Shown: one piece after another, positions 1 to 6,855 of the stretch
Layout: each line of letters starts with the position of its first letter
Position numbering within the stretch: position 1 is the stretch's first letter
Source of the DNA: Candidatus Phaeomarinibacter sp.
GTDB lineage: Bacteria; Pseudomonadota; Alphaproteobacteria; CGMCC-115125
Assembly (NCBI GenBank): GCA_028279995.1
Contig: JANQMQ010000617.1
Span: forward strand, 1-11,456
Reading direction: 5' to 3'
DNA length: 11,456 bases
The notes under the pieces: generated by a model
What the model was told of the DNA's origin: nothing
Database searches by the model: none
What the model saw: only the letters and a program-made list of their open reading frames with translations
Translations under genes and position numbers: made by a program

Positions 1-202
1 GCGCCGCCTGTCGGAAGGCCTCAATATCTCAAAGCCCGCCATTACCCGCGCGCTGGACGCCATGGGACGGCTTGACCTGCTCAAGCGCAAGCGCGACGAC
101 AATGACCGTCGCAATGTGCTGGTTCAACGAACGGTAAAGGGCTCGGTGTATCTTTCGGAGTTTGCGGAACTGATCGCAAAGCACGCCAAGGATATCGAAT
201 GA
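1..202 (+). CDS. MarR-family transcriptional regulator, C-terminal part (5' truncated by window edge)
   Basis: The frame starting at base 2 is open from the window edge to TGA at 200-202 and gives 66 residues. The visible part reads as the recognition helix and wing of a MarR-type winged helix: LNISKPAITRALDAMGRLD is the helix that reads DNA, and KRKRDDNDRRNVLVQRTVKG is the wing, with the family's D-x-D-R-R pattern followed by a beta strand and a 'T.KG' turn. A short C-terminal helix, the start of the dimerisation region, ends the protein. MarR proteins are cytoplasmic dimeric repressors or activators that often respond to small ligands; which ligand and which targets cannot be seen here. The stop overlaps the start of the NlpC/P60 gene (ATGA, 199-202), so the two genes are probably translated from one message. 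The N-terminal half and promoter lie outside the window. Confidence 0.8.
   Translation, partial: RRLSEGLNISKPAITRALDAMGRLDLLKRKRDDNDRRNVLVQRTVKGSVYLSEFAELIAKHAKDIE
188..192 (+). promoter_or_regulatory. Ribosome binding site for the NlpC/P60 gene, inside the marR 3' end
   Basis: AAGGA lies 6 bases before the ATG at 199, within the last codons of the MarR gene. It supports 199 as the start despite the 4-base overlap, and points to translational coupling of the two genes. Confidence 0.6.
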
Positions 203-1065
203 CGTCACTTCGCCCGGCGCTTGACCCGCGTCTTCATGCCTTCCGCGATGACCTGGCAGCGGTGAGCCTGAAGGATCAGGTGGACGCGCCCCGGTTTGCC
301 GAGGGACGCCCGGCCCATGTCATCGTGCCCGTCACCGCCCTTCGCCGGCAGCCGGACCCGGAGGGCCCACGCGACACCGAGCTTCTGTTTGGCGAAACGG
401 TCACGGTGTTTGATGTGGCGGACGGCTTTGCCTGGGTGCAGGCCGGACGCGACGGCTATGTGGGATATGTCCGGGAAAGCGACCTCAGCGAAGGGGGCTG
501 CCAGCCGACACACATGGTTTCCGCCGTGCGAACCTTTATCTACCGGGACGCGGACCTCAAGTCGCCTATGCTCGACTGGCTTCCCCTGAATGCGCCTGTA
601 ACAGTCACAGATGACGGCCAGCGTTTCAGCGCTCTTGAGAATGGCGGCTTCGTTTTCAGTGAGCATCTGCGTCGAACCGACAGCCATGAACCAGACTACG
701 TGTCTGTGGCCGAGCGGTTTCTGGAGACACCCTATCTGTGGGGCGGCAGGTCAAGTCTGGGGCTTGATTGCTCGGGCCTGGTTCAATGCGCGCTCGAAGC
801 CGCTGGCATCCCCTGCCCGCGCGATACGGACATGCAGGAAGCCGCCCTTGGCTCGGCGCTGGCGGACGACGAGCCGCTTCTGCGTGGTGACCTTGTGTTC
901 TGGAAAGGGCATGTGGGCATCATGGTCGACAGTGCGACGCTGCTGCATGCCAACGCAACGTTCATGAAAACCGTGGAAGAACCCGTTGAACCGGCCATTG
1001 CCCGCATTGCGCAGACGGACGGTCCGGTGACATCCATCAAGCGTCTGGGCAAAGCGCGTGGCTAG
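199..1065 (+). CDS. SH3b-NlpC/P60 (C40) cysteine peptidase, probable cytoplasmic murein-peptide endopeptidase
   Basis: The 288-residue protein has two SH3b-like regions (about 38-97, with the pattern W-x-x-x-x-x-x-x-G-Y-V-G-Y-V, and about 105-160) followed by an NlpC/P60 domain (about 165-285). The catalytic motif YLWGGRSSLGLDCSGLVQ puts the nucleophile at Cys191; GHVGI gives His238, and LLHAN gives His250 as the third residue. This Cys-His-His layout and domain order resemble YkfC-type gamma-D-glutamyl-L-diamino-acid endopeptidases, which cut the D-Glu-diaminopimelate bond of cell-wall peptides. No signal peptide or membrane segment is visible at the N terminus, so the enzyme should work in the cytoplasm on recycled peptides rather than on the wall; this is an inference. 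It is coupled to the MarR gene upstream and convergent to the yej import operon. The family call is secure, but the exact substrate is not. Confidence 0.88.
   Translation: MTSLRPALDPRLHAFRDDLAAVSLKDQVDAPRFAEGRPAHVIVPVTALRRQPDPEGPRDTELLFGETVTVFDVADGFAWVQAGRDGYVGYVRESDLSEGGCQPTHMVSAVRTFIYRDADLKSPMLDWLPLNAPVTVTDDGQRFSALENGGFVFSEHLRRTDSHEPDYVSVAERFLETPYLWGGRSSLGLDCSGLVQCALEAAGIPCPRDTDMQEAALGSALADDEPLLRGDLVFWKGHVGIMVDSATLLHANATFMKTVEEPVEPAIARIAQTDGPVTSIKRLGKARG
1062..1065. other. Overlapping convergent stop codons
   Basis: The palindrome GCTAGC (1061-1066) supplies both stops: TAG at 1063-1065 for the NlpC/P60 gene and TAG read from 1064-1062 for yejF. There is therefore no spacer in which a terminator could lie between the convergent genes. 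Confidence 0.9.
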
Positions 1066-2699
1066 CTGGAGACGACGCCTTCCGGCGCTGTTTCCAGATC
1101 AAAGGCAGCTGCCATCAGCGCCTTGGTATAATCTGTCCGCGGATCATCAAATATCTGGTCCGATGACCCCTGCTCTACCACCTTGCCATTGCGCATCACG
1201 ATGACTTCATCCGCCAGGGCGCGCACAACCTTGAGATCATGGCTGATGAACAGGTACGCCAGATCGTGCCGCTGTTGCAGGTCGCGCAGCAGATCGACAA
1301 TTTGCGCCTGGACCGACATGTCCAGCGCACTGGTGGGCTCATCCAGCACCACGAAATCGGGCTTGAGCGCCATGGCGCGCGCGATGGCGATACGCTGGCG
1401 CTGGCCGCCGGAAAACTCGTGTGGGTAGCGGTCCATCGTCGCCGGGTCGAGACCAACCTCTTCAAGTGCTTCCGCGACGCGCTGGCGGCGCGCGTCATAA
1501 TTGAGATCGGTTCCGTGGACGAGCAGGCCCTCTTCCACGATCTGCGCGACGGAAAGGCGCGGGCTCAACGACCCGAAGGGATCCTGAAACACGATCTGCA
1601 TGTCGGCCCGGCGGCTGCGCAGGTCCGACCATCCATCGTCTTCGATGTGCTGGCCCATGAACACGATGGGCCCGTCTGACTCGATCAGACGCAGCAGGCC
1701 GAGACCCAGCGTCGTCTTGCCGGACCCGGATTCGCCCACCACACCGACCGTATGACCGCGGCGAACCTTGAGCGAAATGCCGTCAACCGCCTTGACGTGA
1801 TCCACGGTGCGCTTGAGGACACCCTTCTTGATGGGAAACCAGACCTTGAGATTGTCAGTCGACATAACCTCCGGCGCATCCGGGCGTGCGGTGAGCGGTT
1901 TGCCCTTGGGCTCGCTGTTGAGAAGGTGTTGTGTGTAGTCGTGCTGCGGGCTCTCGAACAGGCTGGTCGTCTCACCCTGCTCAACGATCTTTCCCTTGTT
2001 CATGACGCATACGCGGTCAGCCATCTTGCGAACGATGCCCAGATCATGGGTGATGAGCAGCATGGACATGCCCATCTCGCGGCTGAGGCTCTTGAGCAAT
2101 TTGAGAATCTGCGCCTGCACCGTCACATCAAGTGCTGTCGTCGGTTCGTCGGCAATCAGCAGGCGCGGCTCGTTTGCCAGCGCCATCGCAATCATGACGC
2201 GCTGGCGCTGACCGCCGGAAAGCTCATGCGGATAGGCCCCAAGGCGGGATTCGGCATTTTGTAGCCCGACCTTGTTGAGAAGTTCCAGCACACGGGCGCG
2301 CGCCGCTTCCGCCCGCAGCCCCCTGTGAACGGCAAGCACCTCACCCACCTGCCGCTCAATCGTGTGCAAGGGATTGAGGGAGGTCATGGGCTCTTGGAAG
2401 ATCATCGAGATCTCGTTGCCGCGAATGCCCATCAGGGTGCGCTCGTCTGCACCGATAACTTCCTTGCCGCGATACAGGATGGACCCGGACGGATGTGATG
2501 CTGCGGGATACGCCAACAGCTGCATCAACGACAGGGCGGAGACGGACTTGCCGGAACCGGACTCGCCCACCAGCGCAAGTGTCTCGCCTTCCGCAAGGTC
2601 GAAAGAGATTTTGTCGACGGCCAGGGTCTCATTGCCGTCCTGCGTGAAGACAACGGACAGGTCCCTGACTTCCACCAGCTTTTGATCGGCGCCACTCAT
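1062..2699 (-). CDS. yejF: ABC importer double ATPase, YejF-type
   Basis: The 545-residue protein has two complete nucleotide-binding domains in tandem. It hydrolyses ATP on the cytoplasmic side of the YejB-YejE channel. Domain 1: Walker A GESGSGKS (45-52), Q-loop Gln102, signature LSGGQ (160-164), Walker B LLIADEP (180-186, catalytic Glu185), H-loop His218. Domain 2: Walker A GESGSGKT (322-329), Gln372, signature FSGGQ (429-433), Glu454, His487. All key residues of both sites are intact, so both should be active. The fused Dpp-D/Dpp-F-like form is what YejF proteins have (E. coli YejF is of similar length). It is the last gene of the operon; its ATG overlaps the yejE stop (ATGA, 2696-2699) with only a weak purine-rich stretch before it, so translation is likely coupled. 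Its TAG shares bases with the stop of the convergent NlpC/P60 gene. Confidence 0.93.
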   Translation of the reverse strand: MSGADQKLVEVRDLSVVFTQDGNETLAVDKISFDLAEGETLALVGESGSGKSVSALSLMQLLAYPAASHPSGSILYRGKEVIGADERTLMGIRGNEISMIFQEPMTSLNPLHTIERQVGEVLAVHRGLRAEAARARVLELLNKVGLQNAESRLGAYPHELSGGQRQRVMIAMALANEPRLLIADEPTTALDVTVQAQILKLLKSLSREMGMSMLLITHDLGIVRKMADRVCVMNKGKIVEQGETTSLFESPQHDYTQHLLNSEPKGKPLTARPDAPEVMSTDNLKVWFPIKKGVLKRTVDHVKAVDGISLKVRRGHTVGVVGESGSGKTTLGLGLLRLIESDGPIVFMGQHIEDDGWSDLRSRRADMQIVFQDPFGSLSPRLSVAQIVEEGLLVHGTDLNYDARRQRVAEALEEVGLDPATMDRYPHEFSGGQRQRIAIARAMALKPDFVVLDEPTSALDMSVQAQIVDLLRDLQQRHDLAYLFISHDLKVVRALADEVIVMRNGKVVEQGSSDQIFDDPRTDYTKALMAAAFDLETAPEGVVSS

Positions 2700-3799
2700 T
2701 GCAGTGTCTTTCTGGGATCAAAGGCGTCGCGGACGGCTTCGCCGACAAACACCAGCAAGCTCAGCATGGCGGCGATTACGATGAACCCGGTGAAGCCGAG
2801 CCATGGTGCCTGCAGGTTGTTCTTGCCCTGGGCAAGAAGCTCACCCAGCGAGGGCGATCCGGGCGGCAGGCCGAAGCCGAGAAAGTCGAGCGCGGTCAGG
2901 GCCGTGATCGACGAATTGAGGATGAAGGGCAGGAAGGTGAGTGTTGCGACCATGGCGTTGGGCAACACGTGCTTGAAGATGATAGCGATATTGCGCAGGC
3001 CCAGCGCACGGGCGGCGCGCACATATTCGAGGTTACGCCCGCGCAGAAACTCGGCGCGCACCACGCCCACCAGCGACACCCACTGGAACAGCAGCAATAT
3101 GCCCAGCAATATCCAGAAGGTCGGTTCAATCACCGCCGCAATGATGATGATCAGATAGAGCGACGGCACTGAACTCCATATCTCGATCAACCGCTGGCCG
3201 ATCAGGTCCGTCCAGCCGCCGAAATATCCTTGCACCGCCCCCACAGCAACGCCGACGATGGAGGCAAAGAAGGTCAGGATCAGACCGAACAGCACCGAAA
3301 TTCTGAAGCCATAGATAACGCGGGCGACAACGTCCCTGCCCTGATCATCCGTCCCCAGCCAGTTTTCAGCACTTGGCGGGGCGGGAGCCGGCACCGGCAG
3401 GTCCAGATTGATGGTGTCGTAGCTGTAGGGGATCAGCGGCCAGATGATGGTGCCGCCCTTCTCCTCGATGAGTTCCTGAACAAACGGGTCGCGATAATCG
3501 GCTTCTGTTGCAAAGTCACCGCCGAAATCCGTTTCGGGATAGGCGACGAAGACGGGAAAATAGATGCCGCCCTCAAATGTCACGAGCAACGGCTTGTCGT
3601 TGGCGATGAACTCAGCGAACAGGCTGACGAAGAACAGAACGCCAAAGACCCACATGGCCCAGTAGCCGCGCGAATTGGCACGAAAGTTTCGCCATCGGCG
3701 CTGATTGATGGGTGACGTGCGCGCCTTGTTGACGCGACCGATCCAGGTCGCTTCCCAGTTGATCCTGCCCAGAGGGGTTTTCTCGACGAGTGCACGCAT
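2696..3799 (-). CDS. yejE: Peptide ABC importer permease, YejE-type
   Basis: The inner-membrane permease has 367 residues. After a soluble N-terminal stretch there is a first membrane helix (about 47-66), then a long periplasmic part containing YPETDFGGDF and ADYRDPF, both characteristic of YejE. The conserved entry motif of DppC/OppC-like permeases, ENWLGTDDQGRDV, follows (145-157), then five further hydrophobic segments. The cytoplasmic EAA loop that docks on the ATPase is at about 258-281 (EYVRAARALGLRN...LPNAM). The protein ends in AFDPRKTLQ, the usual family ending. It pairs with YejB to form the channel. The start at 3799 is 3 bases after the yejB stop and has GAGG 6 bases upstream. Its stop overlaps the yejF start. 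Confidence 0.93.
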   Translation of the reverse strand: MRALVEKTPLGRINWEATWIGRVNKARTSPINQRRWRNFRANSRGYWAMWVFGVLFFVSLFAEFIANDKPLLVTFEGGIYFPVFVAYPETDFGGDFATEADYRDPFVQELIEEKGGTIIWPLIPYSYDTINLDLPVPAPAPPSAENWLGTDDQGRDVVARVIYGFRISVLFGLILTFFASIVGVAVGAVQGYFGGWTDLIGQRLIEIWSSVPSLYLIIIIAAVIEPTFWILLGILLLFQWVSLVGVVRAEFLRGRNLEYVRAARALGLRNIAIIFKHVLPNAMVATLTFLPFILNSSITALTALDFLGFGLPPGSPSLGELLAQGKNNLQAPWLGFTGFIVIAAMLSLLVFVGEAVRDAFDPRKTLQ

Positions 3800-3802
3800 G
3801 AG

Positions 3803-4906
3803 CTACCTCGCCTCGAAATCGATGCGCGGGTCCACCAGCGTGTAGGTGATGTCCGACAGGAGGCTCACCAGCAGGCCGATGAGGCCGAATATGTAGAGCG
3901 TTGCAAACACCACCGCGTAGTCACGGTTGACGATGGACTCAAAGCCCAGCAGGCCCAGCCCATCCAGCGAGAACACGGTCTCAATGAGCAGGGAGCCTGT
4001 GAAGAACGCGCCGATGAAGGCACCGGGGAAGCCGGCAATGACGATGAGCATGGCATTGCGGAAGACGTGCCCGTACAGCACCTGCTTTTCGGCCAGCCCC
4101 TTGGCGCGCGCTGTGACCACATAGTGCTTCTTGATCTCGTCCAGAAACGAGTTCTTGGTCAGAAGCGTCGTGGTCGCAAAGCCTGCAATCACCATGGACG
4201 ACACCGGCAGAACGATGTGCCAGAGGTAGTCCAGTATCTTGCCGAAGAACGAAAGCTCATCAAAATTATCAGAGGTGAGCCCTCTTAGCGGGAACAGGTC
4301 GAGATAACTGCCGCCTGCAAAGACGACGATGAGCAGCACCGCAAACAGGAAGCCGGGAATGGCATAGCCCACGACAATGACCGCCGACGTCCAGACGTCA
4401 AACGGCGTGCCGTCGCGCACGGCCTTCATCACCCCGAGGGGGATGGACACCCCATAGGCGATGAACATGGTCCACAGGCCAAGGGATATGGAGACCGGCA
4501 GTTTCTCCGCAATGAGATCCAGGACCTTCACGTCACGGAAATAGCTCTCGCCGAAATCAAAGCGGACGTAGTTCCAGACCATCTCCGCGAAGCGCTCATG
4601 CACCGGCTTGTCGAAGCCGAATTGGCGCTCAAGGTCTGCAATGAATTCAGGGTCCAGCCCCTGGGCGCCGCGGTACTTGGCCGTGGCCCCGGCATCACCA
4701 CCTGCTGACTGGGCACCTGCCCCCAGGTCACCGCCGGGCGAGCCGCCGATGCGGGCGGTGGCAGACACATCATTGCCCTGCAGCTGCGCGATGATCCGTT
4801 CGATCGGCCCGCCGGGCGCAAATTGCACGATGGCAAAGGCCACCAGCAGGATGCCGAGAATGGTCGGCACCATGAGCAGCAGACGTCTGATGATATAGGC
4901 GGCCAT
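3803..4906 (-). CDS. yejB: Peptide ABC importer permease, YejB-type
   Basis: The inner-membrane permease has 367 residues, close to E. coli YejB. It starts [15 protein letters not shown], the typical first helix of this family, which supports the start at 4906 although no good ribosome binding site precedes it. A Gly/Ala-rich periplasmic stretch (about 51-80) is followed by [20 protein letters not shown] and FDKPVHERF. Five further membrane segments follow from about residue 137. The EAA loop is [15 protein letters not shown]...HVFRNAM (261-286), and the end is [13 protein letters not shown]. These stretches are very close to YejB sequences, which separates it from general DppB/OppB permeases. 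It forms the channel with YejE. It is separated from the second binding-protein gene by 95 bases, the largest gap inside the operon. Confidence 0.94.
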   Translation of the reverse strand: MAAYIIRRLLLMVPTILGILLVAFAIVQFAPGGPIERIIAQLQGNDVSATARIGGSPGGDLGAGAQSAGGDAGATAKYRGAQGLDPEFIADLERQFGFDKPVHERFAEMVWNYVRFDFGESYFRDVKVLDLIAEKLPVSISLGLWTMFIAYGVSIPLGVMKAVRDGTPFDVWTSAVIVVGYAIPGFLFAVLLIVVFAGGSYLDLFPLRGLTSDNFDELSFFGKILDYLWHIVLPVSSMVIAGFATTTLLTKNSFLDEIKKHYVVTARAKGLAEKQVLYGHVFRNAMLIVIAGFPGAFIGAFFTGSLLIETVFSLDGLGLLGFESIVNRDYAVVFATLYIFGLIGLLVSLLSDITYTLVDPRIDFEAR

Positions 4907-5001
4907 CGGGCGGGGTTTGGCTATCCAGGTCGGGATGAAGGATCAGGTGAGCGGCACGAATCGCAGTGTGCCCCATTCGGCTTGAGGCGGAAACATAAAG
5001 G
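4907..5001 (-). other. 95-base spacer between second yejA and yejB, with a small hairpin
   Basis: This is the only non-coding gap of any size inside the operon. On the minus strand it holds a short inverted repeat, GGCAC-N10-GTGCC (4972-4953), and an overlapping alternative, CGAAT...ATTCG. Neither is followed by a T run, so it does not look like a full terminator; it could be an RNA processing or stabilising element that leaves more binding-protein message than permease message. I see no clear promoter and no strong ribosome binding site for yejB. Confidence 0.35.
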
Positions 5002-6855
5002 CTACTGGTTAAGGGCAGCTTCCTTTTCAGGGTCGACCCACCACAGGCGGATGACACCGCGATGATATTTCGGCTTGGTCGCGGGCATGGCGAACTTGTC
5101 CCATACGGCCAGATTGTGTTCGGCCTTGTACCACTGCGGAATCCAGTAATGCCCTGCCCGCAGCACCCGGTCGAGCGCGCGGGCGGCGGTGACCAGCTCA
5201 TCCCGGGAGGTTGCGCTCGTCACCTTGTCGATCAGCGCGTCAACTGCCGGGTTGGAGATACCCGCCAGATTGCGGCTTCCCTCCTGCGCGGCAGCTTCCG
5301 AGCCCATGAAAGCGCGCAACTCAACGCCCGGCGTCTCGCGCATGGAAAAACGGCGGGTGATGATGTCGAAGTCAAAATCCTTCAGCCGTTCTTCAAACTG
5401 AGCCGCATCCACCATGCGGATCTTGGCGTCAATGCCGAGGACCTCCAAGTTCTTGATCAAAGGCTGCAGCACACGCTCGAAAGTCGGCGTGTCGCTCAGA
5501 AATTCCAGGGTGAATACTTCTCCATCGGCGTTCTTCAAAACACCGTCGCGCACTTCCCACCCTGCCTGTGCGAGCAATTCGCGCGCTGCCTTGAGCTGCC
5601 GCCTGTCGAGCCCGGTGCCATTGGAGACCGGCGGAACAAAGGCTTCACCAAACACACTGTCGGGTATCTGGCCACGGAAGGGTTCAAGCAACGCTAACTC
5701 GGCAGCATCCGGTGTGCCGGTTGCCTTCATCTCCGAGTTTTCGAAGTAGCTCTGGGTACGTTTATACAGATCATGGAAGTGCTGGCGGTTGGTCCACTCA
5801 AAGTCAAAGGCATGGCCAAGCGCCTGACGCACCAGCGGATCAGACAGATGGGCGCGGCGCGTATTGAGAAACCATCCCTGGGTCCCTGAGGGGCGATTGT
5901 CTGTCGTAGTCAACTTGATGACGCGCCCGTCCGTGATGGCGGGAAAGTCATACTTGGTAGCCCAGAAGCGTGACGTGAACTCCTCGCGGAATTCATACTC
6001 GCCGGACTTGAAGGCTTCGAAACCGGCGGTACGGTCACGGAAATATTCAAAACGGACGGACTCGAAGTTGAACCGCCCCCGGTTCACCGGCAGGTCCTGG
6101 CCCCAATAGTCCGTATTCAGACGGTGAGTGACCGAGCGGCCCTGTTTCACATCGCTGACCTGATAGGGCCCGCTTCCCAAGGGAGGCTCCAGGGTCGAGG
6201 CGGCAAAGTCATTGGCGGAGTAGAATGCCTTGGACAGGACCGGCAGCTCGGCGACAGTGAACGGCAGGTCGCGGACCAGCTCTCCCTCAAAAGTGTAGAG
6301 GACCGTCCGCTCATCCACCGCCGTCGCAGACACCACATCGCGGATGGCCGTGGTGACGTGTGGATGACCTTCTTCCTTCAGCAGATTGAAGGTGAACACG
6401 ACATCGTCCGCGGTTGCGATACTGCCGTCATGAAATGTCACGTTGTCGCGCAGGCGAAATGCGACCGACATCCTGTCCGGTGCTATCGCGGCTGCTTCCG
6501 CCGCCAGCCCGTACATAGCATCCGGCTCATCCCAGGCACGCGTCATCAGCGTATCGAAGTTGAGGCGCATGCCGTGGGCACCGGACCCTTTCAGCACAAA
6601 GACATTGAGCGTGTCGAAGGAAAGAAAGCCCTGATTGAGATACGCTTCTGAGGGGACCAGCCGCAGTTCGCCGCCCTTGGGTGCGTTCGGGTCCACGTAG
6701 TCGAAGTGGTCAAAGTCGGCGGGATATTTGAGGTCGCCGAAAATCGAGATGCCGTGGCGCCACTCGCCCCCATTGGGGGCCAGACCCTGCGCGGCGGAAG
6801 GAACGATGGCGCTGAGGCAGAAAGCGGCTGCCAGGACCGATAGCCGCGCGCTCAT
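5002..6855 (-). CDS. yejA: YejA-type periplasmic peptide-binding protein, second copy
   Basis: The 617-residue solute-binding protein belongs to SBP family 5 (DppA/OppA/YejA group). An N-terminal signal peptide of about 22 residues ends in PSAA before QG, so the protein is exported to the periplasm; no lipobox is evident. Family hallmarks are HGISIFGDLKYPADFDHFDY, DPNAPKGGELR, the FHDG and DDVVFTFN region, PPLGSGPY, DYWGQDLPVNRGRFNFE and QALGHAFDFEWTN. It is clearly homologous to the gene just upstream but diverged, notably in the ligand region and the C terminus (WWVDPEKEAALNQ). Its ATG overlaps the upstream stop (ATGA, 6852-6855), and GAGG lies 7 bases ahead inside the last codons of that gene, so the two should be made together. 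It captures peptides or peptidoglycan fragments for the YejBEF channel; specificity cannot be read from sequence alone. It could equally be a YepA-type muropeptide-binding protein. Confidence 0.9.
   Translation of the reverse strand: MSARLSVLAAAFCLSAIVPSAAQGLAPNGGEWRHGISIFGDLKYPADFDHFDYVDPNAPKGGELRLVPSEAYLNQGFLSFDTLNVFVLKGSGAHGMRLNFDTLMTRAWDEPDAMYGLAAEAAAIAPDRMSVAFRLRDNVTFHDGSIATADDVVFTFNLLKEEGHPHVTTAIRDVVSATAVDERTVLYTFEGELVRDLPFTVAELPVLSKAFYSANDFAASTLEPPLGSGPYQVSDVKQGRSVTHRLNTDYWGQDLPVNRGRFNFESVRFEYFRDRTAGFEAFKSGEYEFREEFTSRFWATKYDFPAITDGRVIKLTTTDNRPSGTQGWFLNTRRAHLSDPLVRQALGHAFDFEWTNRQHFHDLYKRTQSYFENSEMKATGTPDAAELALLEPFRGQIPDSVFGEAFVPPVSNGTGLDRRQLKAARELLAQAGWEVRDGVLKNADGEVFTLEFLSDTPTFERVLQPLIKNLEVLGIDAKIRMVDAAQFEERLKDFDFDIITRRFSMRETPGVELRAFMGSEAAAQEGSRNLAGISNPAVDALIDKVTSATSRDELVTAARALDRVLRAGHYWIPQWYKAEHNLAVWDKFAMPATKPKYHRGVIRLWWVDPEKEAALNQ

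Noticed and set aside
4667..4756. Gly/Ala-rich stretch in YejB as an insertion or repeat tract
   Set aside because: E. coli YejB also has a Gly-rich variable stretch at this point before the conserved YRG-x-x-GLDPE segment, so it is normal family variation.
4770..5201. 143-codon minus-strand frame spanning the yejA-yejB gap
   Set aside because: It overlaps two well-supported genes at both ends, its composition is shadow-like, and no start or domain is convincing.
6841..6855. A frameshifted single gene split into two at the yejA1-yejA2 junction
   Set aside because: Each reading frame has its own signal peptide and a full-length binding protein; the ATGA overlap is a normal coupled junction.
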